64,000 bases of DNA from Parahaliea mediterranea. Lineage in GTDB: Bacteria; Pseudomonadota; Gammaproteobacteria; Pseudomonadales; Halieaceae. Positions 36,045 through 45,509 of this stretch are shown in pieces; position 1 is the stretch's first letter, and each line of letters opens with the position of its first letter. Under the pieces are notes generated by a model. It did not search any database. It saw nothing but the letters and a program-made list of their open reading frames with translations, and had not been told where the DNA came from. The position numbers and the translations under genes were made by a program. The DNA is taken from assembly GCF_017255185.1 (NCBI RefSeq), contig NZ_JAFKCZ010000003.1, forward strand, positions 211,845-275,844, written 5' to 3'.

Positions 36045-36997
36045 TGATTGTGCTCGTGGGCGGCCGTACCCCGGGACAGGGCACAGGGCCCGGCGTCATC
36101 ATTCCAGTCAAGGGCGACGGTGGCGTGTTCGATCTCAAACCGTGAGCGCAAGGCCCGCTCAACGGCCCGGGTGACCGCGCGGGCCTGGGCGTCGTCCACC
36201 GGCCGCACGTGCAAGGTGGCCAGGGTCCGGCCGGAAGTGATCGACCACACATGGACGTGGCTGACCGCCGCCACGCCGGGAAGGTTGGCCGTAAGGTAGT
36301 GCTCGATCTGCTCGGGCGTCGCATTGTCGGGCGCCCCTTCAAGCAGGATATGCAGCGACTTGCCCAGCAGCCCCCAGGCACTGCGCAGGATCAACAGCGA
36401 CACGATCACCGACAGAATCGGGTCGATCGGCATCCAGCCCGTGTAGTGGATCACAATGGCCGCGGCGACCGCGCCGACCGAGCCGAGCAGATCCCCGAGG
36501 ACGTGCAGCGCGGCGCCCCTGATATTGACGTGTTCGCTGTCGCCTCGGGTGAGAATCCAGAACACCAGGATATTGACCAGCAGCCCGGCCACGGCAACGC
36601 CGAACATCGGCCCCGCGAGCACCACCTGGGGCTGCTGGAAACGCTGCCAGGCTTCATACACGATCCAGGCGACAATGGCGAACAGGGTAATCGCGTTGAT
36701 GAAACCCGCCACGACCTCAAACCGCAGGTAACCGAAGGTCCTTTTGGCGTCTGCCGCGCGACGCCCGAAGCGGAAGGCCGCATAGGCCAGCGCCAGCGCC
36801 GCAGCGTCGGTCAACATGTGCCCCGCGTCGGCGAGCAGGGCCAGCGAACCGGACAGGAGGCCTCCGACGACCTCCACAATCATGAACGCAAAGATCAACA
36901 GGAAGGACAGCAGCACCTTGCGCTCGTTGTCGCCGGTGACGGTCGGCGCGTGGGAGTGGTCGTGATGATCGTGGGAATGGGAATGTGAGTGCGACAT
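36041..36997 (-). CDS. Cation diffusion facilitator (Zn2+/Cd2+-type CDF) efflux transporter
   Basis: A 318-residue inner-membrane metal/proton antiporter. The N-terminal tail MSHSHSHSHDHHDHSH is a metal-binding His/Asp stretch; six transmembrane helices follow, with HD-type zinc ligands in LADAGHMLTDA and HVLGDLLGS, and a C-terminal ferredoxin-like domain starts near residue 205. These ligands are those of ZitB/CzcD-type zinc exporters. It starts nine bp after copA ends and reads the same way, so it should be transcribed from the CueR-type promoter at 39565-39595. A second role in copper-stress zinc balance is inferred from that linkage. Confidence 0.9.
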   Translation of the reverse strand: MSHSHSHSHDHHDHSHAPTVTGDNERKVLLSFLLIFAFMIVEVVGGLLSGSLALLADAGHMLTDAAALALAYAAFRFGRRAADAKRTFGYLRFEVVAGFINAITLFAIVAWIVYEAWQRFQQPQVVLAGPMFGVAVAGLLVNILVFWILTRGDSEHVNIRGAALHVLGDLLGSVGAVAAAIVIHYTGWMPIDPILSVIVSLLILRSAWGLLGKSLHILLEGAPDNATPEQIEHYLTANLPGVAAVSHVHVWSITSGRTLATLHVRPVDDAQARAVTRAVERALRSRFEIEHATVALDWNDDAGPCALSRGTAAHEHNH

Positions 36998-37006
36998 GTT
37001 AACTCC

Positions 37007-39526
37007 TCACGCGGCCTGTAGCGGGCTGGGGGAAGAGCGCTGCTCGGTGTCGGCCGATGTGCCGAAGGTCCGCAATCGCAGCGCGTTGCCGAGCACGAAG
37101 ACCGAGGACAGCGCCATGGCCCCCGCGGCAAAAACCGGCGAGAGCTGGACACCAAGGGCCGGGTAGAGGGCGCCCGCCGCCACCGGGATCAGCGCCGTGT
37201 TGTAGGCAAAGGCCCAGAACAGGTTCTGCTTGATGTTGCGGATGGTCGCCTGCGAGAGCGCGATGGCGTTGGGCACGCCTTTCAGGCTTCCGGACATGAG
37301 TACCACGTCCGCGGCCTCGATGGCGATGTCCGTTCCCGTGCCAATCGCAATGCCCACATCGGCCTCCGCCAGGGCCGGGGCGTCGTTGATGCCGTCGCCA
37401 ACGAAGGCCAGCTTGCCGTACTCGCCCTTGAGCGCCTTCACCGCCTCGACCTTGCCCTCGGGCAGCACCTCGGCCACCACCTCGTCGATGCCGAGCTGGC
37501 GCGCGATCGCATCGGCCGTGCGCTTGTTGTCGCCGGTGATCATCGCCACCTTGAGACCCAGTTCATGCAGGGCCGCTATGGCCGCCGGCGTTTCCTCCTT
37601 GACCGGATCGGCAACCGCGACGATGGCCGCCAGCTTGCCGCCGATAGCGGCATAGAGCGGGCTCTTGCCCTCGTCGCCCAGGCGCGCGGCGGTATCGGCA
37701 AAAGCCGTGACATCGAGCCCCAGCTTGCTCATGTAACGGTCGGCGCCGATCTCGACGGCCACGCCGTCGGCCTCCGCCCTGACACCAAACCCGGTGACGG
37801 ACTCAAAACCGGTGATCGCGGGCAGCTCTAGTCCGCCAGCGGCCGCGGCCTCGACAATCGCCCGGGCAATGGGGTGCTCGGACCGCTCCTCCACCGCGGC
37901 GACAGCAGCCAGCACCGCGCCGCGCTCAAAACCCTCGGCGAGTTCCAGGTCGGTGAGCGCTGGCTTGCCCTCGGTGAGGGTGCCGGTTTTATCGACCGCG
38001 ACCACCGCGGCATCCTTCAACAACTGAAGGGCCTCCCCCTTGCGGAACAGCACGCCCATTTCGGCGCCGCGCCCGGTGCCCACCATGATCGAGGTGGGCG
38101 TCGCCAAACCCATGGCGCAGGGACAGGCAATGATCAGCACCGCGACAGCACTGACCAGCGCAAAGGTCAGCGCCGGGGAGGGGCCGGCAAGGAACCAGAC
38201 CAGGAATGTGACGAGCGCCGCGCCGATCACCGCCGGCACGAACCAGAGGGTGACCTTGTCCACCAGGGTCTGTATCGGCAGTTTCGAACCCTGCGCCTGC
38301 TCCACCATGCGGATGATCTGCGACAACACGGTCGCGCCCCCCACGGCGGTGGCGGTGATCGCAAGCGCGCCCTTCTGGTTGACGGTGCCGCCAACCACCG
38401 CGCTGCCGGCCGTCTTCGCCACCGGAATCGGCTCGCCGGTAATCATCGATTCATCGATGTAGCTGTGCCCTTCGAGCACATCGCCATCCACCGGCACGCG
38501 CTCACCGGGACGCACCTCCACCACATCACCGGGTTGGACCTCGCCAATGGCGATCTCGACAGCCTTGCCCTCGCGCCGCACACGGGCGGTCCTGGCCTGC
38601 AAACCCACCAGCCGCTGGATCGCCTGCGAGGTGCGTCCCTTGGCGCGCGCCTCGAGGAAGCGTCCGAACAGGATCAGTGTCACGATAACCGCGGCCGCCT
38701 CGTAGTAGACATTGGTCGTGCCGGGCGGCAGCGCGCCGGAGAAAAACGTCGCGACAACCGAATAGCCCCAGGCCGCCGCTGTCCCGAGGGCCACCAGCGA
38801 GTTCATGTCCGGTGCGCCGCGCAGCAGCGCCGGCACACCCTGGCGGAAGAATCGCAGCCCCGGTCCGAACAGGACCAGGCTGGCCAGCGCGAACTGGATA
38901 TACCAGCTCAACTGCAGGCCGATGGTCTCGGTCACGAAGTGGTGCACCGCGGGGACGACATGGGAGCCCATCTCGATGGCGAAGACCGGCAGCGTCAGGA
39001 TCGCCGCGAGCGCCAGGTCCCGCTTGAGCCCGGCCTGCTCGGCGTCCTTTCGGGTTTCCGACTCTTCGGCGTCCTCCCTGGAACGATCCAGCTGACGGGC
39101 GGTGTAGCCGGCGCCGGCCACCGCGGCGACAAGGGTTTCAGTGTCGGCATTCCCGCGAATACTTGCCCTCTCGGTTGCCAGATTGACATTTGCTTCAACC
39201 ACGCCCGGAACGGCCCGCAAGGCACGCTCCACGCGGCCGACGCAAGAAGCGCAGCTCATTCCCTCGATGGCGAGTTCGGTGGTTGCCACAGGCACCGAGT
39301 AGCCCGCCTTCTCGACGGCCCTGACGAGCGCATTGTGTTCGAGTTGCGCGCTGGAGCGGATCTCGGCACGCTCGCTGGCGAGGTTTACGGCAACCTCTTC
39401 AACGCCATCGACCTTTTTGAGTTCAGCCTCCACGCGACCGACGCAGGAGGCGCAGTTCATGCCTGTAATCGGCAGGCTTATCGCCGATATAGCGGCCGGA
39501 CTCTTCTCAACCTGAGGGCCCATCAA
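37007..39526 (-). CDS. copA: Cu+-exporting P1B-type ATPase
   Basis: An 839-residue copper pump. Two N-terminal heavy-metal-binding domains each have a GM.CASC motif (about residues 23-28 and 88-93). Eight transmembrane helices carry the CPC copper site in IIACPCAMG, and the catalytic DKTGTLTEG (phosphorylated Asp) and [10 protein letters not shown] hinge follow. The CPC motif with two GMxCxxC domains places it in the Cu+/Ag+ (P1B-1) group. It heads an operon with the CDF gene and lies just downstream of a CueR-like operator-promoter. Confidence 0.95.
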   Translation of the reverse strand: MMGPQVEKSPAAISAISLPITGMNCASCVGRVEAELKKVDGVEEVAVNLASERAEIRSSAQLEHNALVRAVEKAGYSVPVATTELAIEGMSCASCVGRVERALRAVPGVVEANVNLATERASIRGNADTETLVAAVAGAGYTARQLDRSREDAEESETRKDAEQAGLKRDLALAAILTLPVFAIEMGSHVVPAVHHFVTETIGLQLSWYIQFALASLVLFGPGLRFFRQGVPALLRGAPDMNSLVALGTAAAWGYSVVATFFSGALPPGTTNVYYEAAAVIVTLILFGRFLEARAKGRTSQAIQRLVGLQARTARVRREGKAVEIAIGEVQPGDVVEVRPGERVPVDGDVLEGHSYIDESMITGEPIPVAKTAGSAVVGGTVNQKGALAITATAVGGATVLSQIIRMVEQAQGSKLPIQTLVDKVTLWFVPAVIGAALVTFLVWFLAGPSPALTFALVSAVAVLIIACPCAMGLATPTSIMVGTGRGAEMGVLFRKGEALQLLKDAAVVAVDKTGTLTEGKPALTDLELAEGFERGAVLAAVAAVEERSEHPIARAIVEAAAAGGLELPAITGFESVTGFGVRAEADGVAVEIGADRYMSKLGLDVTAFADTAARLGDEGKSPLYAAIGGKLAAIVAVADPVKEETPAAIAALHELGLKVAMITGDNKRTADAIARQLGIDEVVAEVLPEGKVEAVKALKGEYGKLAFVGDGINDAPALAEADVGIAIGTGTDIAIEAADVVLMSGSLKGVPNAIALSQATIRNIKQNLFWAFAYNTALIPVAAGALYPALGVQLSPVFAAGAMALSSVFVLGNALRLRTFGTSADTEQRSSPSPLQAA

Positions 39527-39564
39527 TTATCTCCTGTGCACCTGTCTCATAGCGATACCCCTGA

Positions 39565-39595
39565 AAGATAAACCTTCCTATCGCTGGAAGGTCAA
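39565..39595 (-). promoter_or_regulatory. CueR-type MerR-family operator and copA promoter
   Basis: On the minus strand the palindrome ACCTTCC-N7-GGAAGGT sits between a -35 TTGACC (39595-39590) and a -10 TATCTT (39570-39565), 19 bp apart. The over-long 19-bp spacer with the dyad inside it is the hallmark of MerR-family activation, and the half-site matches the established CueR target of copA promoters. It ends about 38 bp before the copA ATG (39526). No cueR gene is visible in the window, so the regulator must be encoded elsewhere. Confidence 0.88.
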
Positions 39596-39690
39596 GCAGG
39601 AATCACCTCGCCGGAGCAGGCCTTTGTTTTGGCAACAATGTCCCCATTAACAGCCGTCTCTCGCCATTGACCGATACCCAGGAGATTGTT

Positions 39691-40245
39691 GTGCCCAACA
39701 CGCCGTTTTCGCCAGCCATTGAGACAGAGCGCCTTCTACTGAGTCCCCTGACAACCAACGACTCGGCCGGCCTTCTGGCCATTTTCTCCGACGCCGAAGT
39801 CATGAAATACTGGAATACCGCGCCGTGGACTTCAGCCCGGGACGCCAGTAACTTCATCGAGCAAAGCAATGAGGCGATGCGACGCCGGGAGTCCATCACT
39901 CTCGCTATTCGACTCAAATCCAACGATCAGCTCGTCGGAAAATGTATGCTATTTAGCTATGATATGGACTCCAGGCGCGCCGAGATTGGTTTCGGCCTGA
40001 GCCGGGAGGCCTGGGGAAAAGGGATTATCCAGGAAGCTGGCGAGGCATTGATACAATATGGCTTCAAGGAACTGGGGCTTCGCCGAATCGAGGCGGAGAT
40101 CGACCCGGCCAATCGATCGTCCGCCAGAGCCCTGGTAAAGCTCGGTTTTACCAAAGAAGGGTTTTTGCGGCAGCGTTGGGAGGTCAACGGCGTTGTGTCG
40201 GATTCTGAACTCTATGGCAGGCTGGCAAGCGAACAAAAACCATGA
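39691..40245 (+). CDS. GNAT-family N-acetyltransferase (RimJ/RimL type)
   Basis: About 184 residues from GTG 39691, chosen because AGGAG lies six bases upstream; a TTG eight codons earlier keeps the frame open without such a signal. The pattern IETERLLLSPL at the start, DVIG-like GFGLSREAWGKGII.EA in the middle and SARALVKLGFTKEGFLRQ near the end is that of the ribosomal-protein/small-molecule acetyltransferase subgroup (acetyl-CoA loop at RxxGxG-like WGKGII). Substrate unknown. It is divergent from copA across the CueR site. Confidence 0.85.
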   Translation: MPNTPFSPAIETERLLLSPLTTNDSAGLLAIFSDAEVMKYWNTAPWTSARDASNFIEQSNEAMRRRESITLAIRLKSNDQLVGKCMLFSYDMDSRRAEIGFGLSREAWGKGIIQEAGEALIQYGFKELGLRRIEAEIDPANRSSARALVKLGFTKEGFLRQRWEVNGVVSDSELYGRLASEQKP

Positions 40246-40691
40246 AAGCACTCAAACTGGCCGGCACATTCACCGCGCTTGCATCGTTTGTACATATCGC
40301 GATCATCCTCGGGGGTGGCGATTGGTACCGCTTTTTCGGAGCAGGTGAAGACATGGCCGCAATGAGCGAGCAGGGTTCTGCCTATCCGGCCATCGTCACC
40401 GGAGCCATTGCGATGGTACTGGCCATCTGGTCAGCCTATGCCTTTTCCGGCGCCGGGGTATTGCACAAGCTGCCAATGACAAAGGTCGTATTGTCACTGA
40501 TTACCGTCGTACTTCTCGCCCGGGGCCTGCTGGCTATTCCCGCGGCCGTCTACTCCGACTCGCCCTACATGGCCGAGCTTGCCGGCAACATGACGTTCCT
40601 GCTTGTGACGTCAGTCATTTGCCTGGCGTTGGGAAGTTGTTATGGCCTGGGCGTCTACCAGTTGATCAAGGCAAAGCCGTCCGCGGCGTAG
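40242..40691 (+). CDS. Small four-helix membrane protein, unknown
   Basis: A 149-residue protein with four hydrophobic segments (about 5-24, 48-68, 80-100, 115-140) and short loops containing GGGDWYRFFGAGEDMA. The family is a common but uncharacterised membrane type; no catalytic or metal-binding pattern is present. Its ATG overlaps the preceding acetyltransferase stop by four bases, so the two are translationally coupled. Confidence 0.75.
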   Translation: MKALKLAGTFTALASFVHIAIILGGGDWYRFFGAGEDMAAMSEQGSAYPAIVTGAIAMVLAIWSAYAFSGAGVLHKLPMTKVVLSLITVVLLARGLLAIPAAVYSDSPYMAELAGNMTFLLVTSVICLALGSCYGLGVYQLIKAKPSAA

Positions 40692-40764
40692 CGGTCTCTG
40701 CTGTCAAAAGCATGTATTTGTACGCACTCACCAAGATCAGAACCCAGCACATGCAAGGTGCTGT

Positions 40765-41175
40765 ATGCCTCATCCAGCCACGGGGTTAGCCCTCAGGGCG
40801 CTAGTCGCCTGGCTGGCCATCGCGGCACTCGCTATTGTCAACGGCTTGCTGAGGGAAGCTATCCTCATTCCCAGCCTGGGCGATGCCCCAGGCCTGGCGC
40901 TAAGCGGCATATTGCTGTGCTGTATCATTCTGGCGCTTAGCTACCTGCTCCTGCCGTGGCTGGGTGCCCGCAGGCCGGTGCAATGGCTGCTCATTGGAAT
41001 AAGCTGGCTGTTACTAACGTTAACCTTCGAAACCGCCGTCGGCCTGCTTCAAGGTAAGTCACTGGCCGTGATTCTTGAAAACTACGATTTCAAGGACGGC
41101 AATATCTGGCCGGTCGTACTGCTGGTGACTGCCGCCGCGCCCTGGTGGGCGGCCAGGCTCAGGGGCTGGGGGTGA
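40765..41175 (+). CDS. Small hypothetical membrane protein
   Basis: A 136-residue protein with four predicted transmembrane helices (about 8-28, 43-67, 72-92, 112-132). I recognise no family beyond general membrane character. The frame has coding-like GC at third positions and ends with an Arg-rich tail. It is separated from its neighbours by 73 bp on each side and follows their direction. Confidence 0.65.
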   Translation: MPHPATGLALRALVAWLAIAALAIVNGLLREAILIPSLGDAPGLALSGILLCCIILALSYLLLPWLGARRPVQWLLIGISWLLLTLTFETAVGLLQGKSLAVILENYDFKDGNIWPVVLLVTAAAPWWAARLRGWG

Positions 41176-41247
41176 TCGAGCAGTCAAGCGGCAGGCGCCA
41201 CGGAAACCGCGCCGCTGCATTGTGGCACTACATAGCGAACACCATCA

Positions 41248-42003
41248 ATGGACGAGATTGAGCTACTCATCGACCTGCACCGTCAAGGGTTCCGACAGGG
41301 GCCCGGCAGTGACAAGGCGACACAACAAGCCCTGGAGTTGTCCCAGGTGGGCCGGGAAAAGCCGCTGCACGTCGCGGACATCGGCTGCGGCACCGGGGCT
41401 TCCACATTGGCACTGGCACGACTGCTCCCCAATGCCAGGATTACCGCCGTTGACCTGTTTCCTGAATTCCTGGATGTCCTCAAAGCCCGGGCCGACGAGC
41501 AAGGGCTTGCACAAAGAGTAACGACCCTGGTCTGCTCGATGGACAAGCTCCCCTTTCGGGACGGGGAATTCGACCTGATCTGGTCCGAAGGGGCTATCTA
41601 CAATATTGGCTTTGCAAACGGCATAGGCGACTGGAGACGCTTGCTAAAGGCCAACGGTCTATTGGTGGTATCGGAAATCACCTGGCTCAGCGAGAGCCGG
41701 CCCGAAGAAGTACAGTCCTATTGGGATTCCCAGTATCCGGAGATTGACACCGCATCCGCAAAGATGCAGGTACTCGAGCATGCCGCTTATTCCCCCATCG
41801 CCTTTTTCGCACTGCCCCAGAGCTGCTGGCTGGAAAACTACTATCGGCCCTTGCAAAGCCGTTTTGACGCGTTTCTTGAACGCCACAGCGAAAGCGAGGA
41901 AGCCGCCAGGCTAGTGGAACTGGAACAAAAGGAAATCGCATTCTACGAAAAGTATAGCCCTTACTATAGCTACGGCATGTATGTTTGCCGGAATGTTGGG
42001 TGA
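41248..42003 (+). CDS. Class I SAM-dependent methyltransferase
   Basis: A 251-residue Rossmann-fold methyltransferase. The SAM-binding motif I is ADIGCGTGAS (about residues 42-51), an acidic residue ends strand 2 (AVDLFPEFL) and motif IV-like LIWSEGAIYNIGF lies at about 110-120. The C-terminal part differs from known small-molecule enzymes, so the acceptor is unknown. It is alone in its frame on a plus-strand run of unrelated small genes. Confidence 0.85.
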   Translation: MDEIELLIDLHRQGFRQGPGSDKATQQALELSQVGREKPLHVADIGCGTGASTLALARLLPNARITAVDLFPEFLDVLKARADEQGLAQRVTTLVCSMDKLPFRDGEFDLIWSEGAIYNIGFANGIGDWRRLLKANGLLVVSEITWLSESRPEEVQSYWDSQYPEIDTASAKMQVLEHAAYSPIAFFALPQSCWLENYYRPLQSRFDAFLERHSESEEAARLVELEQKEIAFYEKYSPYYSYGMYVCRNVG

Positions 42004-42085
42004 AACCCCGTAGCGACGCCGGCTACGCGAGCAAAACCCACCCCATTCACTCAAACGGGCTCCATTCTTGTTGGATTATCACTCT

Positions 42086-42880
42086 ATGAAACAGATACAG
42101 CCGGGCTCCGGCGCATCCCTGCTACTGGTTCACGGCGCCCTCGCGGACGCCACGATGTGGGCAGAACACAGGCAATACCTGCAGCCAGACTTTGAGGTGA
42201 TCACCACGACATTGCGCCACTTTGGCGAAGCAGACACCGGTAGTTTTGGCCTGAATTCCCACGCCCGTGACCTGGCAAACCTCATCGCCGAACTCGACAC
42301 CAAAAAACCCCTCTATTTGGCAGGCTGGTCCTACGGCGCCGATGTATTACTCAATACGCTTATCAGGCACAACCCGCACGTTTCCGGCGTGTTCCTGTAT
42401 GAGCCGGGGTTTCCGGGCTGCCTGGAAGAACCCGTTATGAGTGACTGGCAAGCCGATGCGGAGGCCATGTTTGGCGCGGTATTCGACCACTTCTCCCAGG
42501 GAAATCTGGCGATGGCGGTTGAAGCCCTGATAGACGGCTCTGGCCAGGAGCGGGGATACTTCAACAGGCAAAGTGCCGCAGCAAGAAAGCTACAACTGTC
42601 CAAGGCTGCAACACTGAAACACCAACTCAATCAGCAGGAGCAGCCAGACATCAACCGCGCGAATATCGCGGCGATCCCTGTGCCTGTGACCATCGGCTAT
42701 GGATCCAACACCCGCACTTTGTTCAGGCTGGCCTCGACAAGTACAATCGGCCTGTCGGATCTTATTGACGTTAGGCAGATCAATGGCGAAGGGCATATGT
42801 TCCCCATGGAAAGCCCGGAGCGTTTCTCGGCGTTGATCAAGAGCCTTTTTGTCGACGCTCACTCACAAGTGCCGGGGTAG
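42086..42880 (+). CDS. Alpha/beta hydrolase
   Basis: About 264 residues from ATG 42086 (a TTG at 42068 is also possible, but the ATG gives the usual N-terminus; neither has a strong ribosome-binding site). The oxyanion stretch is LVHGALADATMW, the nucleophile elbow is GWSYGAD with Ser as nucleophile, and GEGHMFPMESPERF at the C-terminus carries the catalytic His. The acid residue is probably in the preceding 60 residues. Fold and catalytic triad suggest an esterase/lipase-type enzyme; substrate unknown. Confidence 0.85.
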   Translation: MKQIQPGSGASLLLVHGALADATMWAEHRQYLQPDFEVITTTLRHFGEADTGSFGLNSHARDLANLIAELDTKKPLYLAGWSYGADVLLNTLIRHNPHVSGVFLYEPGFPGCLEEPVMSDWQADAEAMFGAVFDHFSQGNLAMAVEALIDGSGQERGYFNRQSAAARKLQLSKAATLKHQLNQQEQPDINRANIAAIPVPVTIGYGSNTRTLFRLASTSTIGLSDLIDVRQINGEGHMFPMESPERFSALIKSLFVDAHSQVPG

Positions 42881-42923
42881 TCCCCGCGCAAGCCCCGTAC
42901 AAAACCAGGCAAGGAGCCGCCGC

Positions 42924-43562
42924 ATGACCGACATCGTACTCACCAGCTTTGACTGGGTTCCAGAGATGCCGCGAGGCTACGTGCGTGACATACGCATCCG
43001 CTGGGCCCTGGAGGAGGCGGGCCTGCCCTATCGGGTGAAGGGCGTGCCCTTTGCGGATCGCGCAGCGGAGCATTTTGCGCACCAACCCTTCGGCCAGGTG
43101 CCCTGGCTGACCGATGGCGAACTGTCGATTTTCGAGAGCGGCGCAATTCTGCTTCACCTCGGAGAGCGTAGCGACAAGCTACTGCCCACCGATCCGCGCG
43201 GCCGTAGCGAGGCAATCCAGTGGCTGTTCGCGGCGCTCAATTCGGTCGAGATGGCCAGCGTGCCGTGGTCGATTTTCAAGTTCTCCAACGACAATGAGCA
43301 TACACCGGGGCGGGAAAGCCTGAACCAGTTCCTGACCTCCAGACTCCAACACCTCGAGAACGTGTTGGCGCAGCGCGAATGGTTGGCCGGCACCTTCTCG
43401 GTGGCCGATATTGTGATGTCGGATGCGCTGCGTCTTGTCGATCGCTTCGGCGAACTGGCAGACTACCCTGCCTGTCGCGATTACATCGCGCGCGCCACCG
43501 CGCGCCCGGGATTCATCAAGGCCTACGACGACCAGATGGCGCATTTTGCCGCTGCGGATTGA
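42924..43562 (+). CDS. Glutathione S-transferase family protein
   Basis: A 212-residue protein from ATG 42924, chosen for the AAGGAG upstream. The N-terminal thioredoxin-like domain ends with the glutathione-binding Glu-Ser pair in IFESGAILLHL, and the C-terminal helical domain has LAGTFSVADIVMSDALR, typical of the family. The residue at the catalytic position near the N-terminus is not clear. Detoxification by glutathione conjugation or a reductase-type activity are both possible. Confidence 0.85.
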   Translation: MTDIVLTSFDWVPEMPRGYVRDIRIRWALEEAGLPYRVKGVPFADRAAEHFAHQPFGQVPWLTDGELSIFESGAILLHLGERSDKLLPTDPRGRSEAIQWLFAALNSVEMASVPWSIFKFSNDNEHTPGRESLNQFLTSRLQHLENVLAQREWLAGTFSVADIVMSDALRLVDRFGELADYPACRDYIARATARPGFIKAYDDQMAHFAAAD

Positions 43563-43615
43563 GTGCCATCCGGTTTGCACTTCGCCTAGTGGCACTTCGC
43601 CATGCGGCCACGACA

Positions 43616-43709
43616 CGGTGGGGTGCCCTACGCGACTCGCCGTGAACCCATCCATGGGGGCTCGTCTGCGACTTCCCTGTCGCACACGGTCGCTACGGGC
43701 ACCCCACCG
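43616..43709. repeat. Palindromic intergenic element, ~94 bp
   Basis: Outer 13-bp perfect inverted repeat CGGTGGGGTGCCC (43616-43628) and GGGCACCCCACCG (43697-43709), with a further inner structure around ACCCATCCATGGGGG. It lies between two plus-strand genes and has no coding frame I can support. The layout is that of a REP-like intergenic unit; no second copy is present in the window. Confidence 0.6.
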
Positions 43710-43840
43710 CGCCGCGGCCTCTGTACGGACGGGTGCTCAGTTCGTTGACTCCGTTACCGAACAGAAACGGAAGTTGGATTAATGCGCGATGCCGAATTAA
43801 GTGTGAACCAAGTCGACGAAGGAATAGACAGAACCGAAAA

Positions 43841-44302
43841 ATGCCAAAGTTAACCTACCATAGCCTCCAGGCATCACCAGCAGATGCCTGGCTTGCCCTC
43901 TTGAATTCCACCACGGTTCGCAGGCATCTTCTCCCGCATCCACGGTTTACTGCCAAGTCTGTCAACGATTGGCTGACCTCAAAGTCCCGGACGGACCAGG
44001 TACCAGGCTGTAGAGTGCGAGCCATACGCGACGGCACGGAACTCGCGGGCTGGTGCGGCATACAGCGCGAATCGGATAGTTATGAACTGGCCATTGTGCT
44101 CTCACCCAAGTATTGGGGACACGGGCGAAAAGTGTTGGACGAGGTACTGGGATGGGCCCGGGAGCTGGGCCATACTTACTTGTTCGTACATCTGCCCACA
44201 ACCCGACGGCAAACCCGGGCAATTTCCGGGCTGCTGGGCGACCCGATTGCCGCCACCGTGATTCACGATCATGCATTCAATACCTACCGCATTGAGGTCT
44301 AG
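43841..44302 (+). CDS. GNAT-like acetyltransferase
   Basis: About 153 residues from ATG 43841, which gives a compact product MPKLTYHSLQASPADAWL; the frame is open upstream to 43733 but runs through the palindromic element. The weak GNAT pattern YELAIVLSPKYWGHGRKVLDEVLGWA matches the acetyl-CoA binding region of the family. No RBS of note precedes the ATG. It follows a 278-bp gap that contains the repeat at 43616-43709. Confidence 0.6.
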   Translation: MPKLTYHSLQASPADAWLALLNSTTVRRHLLPHPRFTAKSVNDWLTSKSRTDQVPGCRVRAIRDGTELAGWCGIQRESDSYELAIVLSPKYWGHGRKVLDEVLGWARELGHTYLFVHLPTTRRQTRAISGLLGDPIAATVIHDHAFNTYRIEV

Positions 44303-44351
44303 CGGATGGTCTGGGTGTTTGCAGCTTGAAATTAATGAGAGTTAGCCTGTT

Positions 44352-44963
44352 ATGACAACGATAGCAAGCGTCGAGGAGTTGGAGGCCGTTTATGGCGAGC
44401 CTGCGGAGCCCTCCATCGTCAAGGAAATCAACTACCTGAGCGCCGAGTACCGGGCACTGATCGAAGCGTCGCCGATGATGATCCTGGCGACCTCCGGCCC
44501 CAATGGATTGGACTGCACCCCCCGCGGGGACAAGCGCGGTTTCGTGCGCGTTGTCGATGAACGGACCCTGGTGTTCCCCGACCGGCGCGGCAACAACCGT
44601 ATCGATTCACTGCGCAACATCGTGCGCGACCATCGCGTGGCGACGCTATTTCTTATTCCCGGTTATGGCACCATGCTCCGCGTCAACGGCACGGCAACGG
44701 TGTCCACCGACGGGGACCTGCTCGCCTCCTTTGCGGTCGAGGGCAAGCTGCCCAGAACAGCGGTGATCGTAAAGGTCGAATCGGCCTTCTTTCACTGCGC
44801 ACGCGCCATCGTCCGGTCGGGCCTGTGGGACCCTGGCAACTTTATTGACCCCGACGAATTGCCCACGCCGGGGCAAATGCTCGCCGCGCTGAGCGATGGC
44901 CGTCAGGGTGGCCGCGAGTACGATGCACAGTGGCCGGAGCGGGCCAGGAAAACCCTCTGGTAG
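44352..44963 (+). CDS. PPOX-fold flavin/heme-binding protein (MSMEG_1061-like)
   Basis: A 203-residue pyridoxamine-phosphate-oxidase-like split-barrel protein. The core PRGDKRGFVRVVDERTL then FPDRRGNNRIDSLRNI matches this small subgroup, which includes flavin- or F420-binding oxidoreductases. It lacks a fused reductase domain. Position in a run of unrelated plus-strand genes gives no pathway hint, although a second PPOX protein occurs at 5665-6546. Confidence 0.85.
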   Translation: MTTIASVEELEAVYGEPAEPSIVKEINYLSAEYRALIEASPMMILATSGPNGLDCTPRGDKRGFVRVVDERTLVFPDRRGNNRIDSLRNIVRDHRVATLFLIPGYGTMLRVNGTATVSTDGDLLASFAVEGKLPRTAVIVKVESAFFHCARAIVRSGLWDPGNFIDPDELPTPGQMLAALSDGRQGGREYDAQWPERARKTLW

Positions 44964-45054
44964 GCCCTCGCCGGCCAACATGACCCGCCGGCGACATCAC
45001 TGCGCGACGGTGTCCGGCGCGTTCCCCCTACACCCAACACGAGAGCAAACCCGA

Positions 45055-45501
45055 GTGATCAGACCCTGCCAAAACAGCGATATCGATGCCGTGCTCGACA
45101 TCTGGCTGGACGCATCCATTCAAGCCCACGATTTCGTTGAACCCGGTGTCTGGGAGTCCCAGTTGGAGAGTATGCGCGACATCTACCTGCCGGCATCGGA
45201 AAACCATGTCTACGACCAGAACCCGGGCATCGCCGGCTTTTATGCGCTGCACGGCGACACACTGGCGGCCATTTTCGTTGCGCCAACGCTGCAGGGCCGG
45301 GGTATCGGCAAGCAGTTACTGGCCCATGCAAAACAGCAGCGGACCTCGCTGACCCTGTCGGTGTACCAGGCGAATGATCCGAGCTACCGTTTTTACCTGT
45401 CCCAGGGCTTCCGCGTGACTAGCGAACAGGCCGATACGCACACCGGACACCCGGAGTACACGATGACCTGGACCGGAGCCGAAACCCGCCCCATAGCCTA
45501 G
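45055..45501 (+). CDS. GNAT-family N-acetyltransferase (YjaB-like)
   Basis: About 148 residues from GTG 45055. The frame stays open upstream for 53 codons, but these overlap the end of the PPOX gene. The acetyl-CoA loop is VAPTLQGRGIGKQLL, and SVYQANDPSYRFYLSQGF is the usual C-terminal family block. Similar E. coli YjaB-like proteins act as peptide or small-molecule acetyltransferases; the target here is unknown. Start-codon confidence is moderate as the upstream ribosome-binding site is weak. Confidence 0.75.
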   Translation: MIRPCQNSDIDAVLDIWLDASIQAHDFVEPGVWESQLESMRDIYLPASENHVYDQNPGIAGFYALHGDTLAAIFVAPTLQGRGIGKQLLAHAKQQRTSLTLSVYQANDPSYRFYLSQGFRVTSEQADTHTGHPEYTMTWTGAETRPIA

Positions 45502-45509
45502 TCCCGGCA

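Noticed and set aside
41263..41546. Minus-strand frames opposite the methyltransferase.
   Set aside because: Mirror frames without start context or family similarity.
39691..45501. A run of small, mostly one-direction genes (three GNATs, methyltransferase, GST, hydrolase) that resembles an integron cassette array.
   Set aside because: None of the intergenic gaps contains paired attC-type core sites (no GTTRRRY/RYYYAAC pairs flanking each gene), and one pair of genes overlaps by four bases, so they are not separate cassettes.
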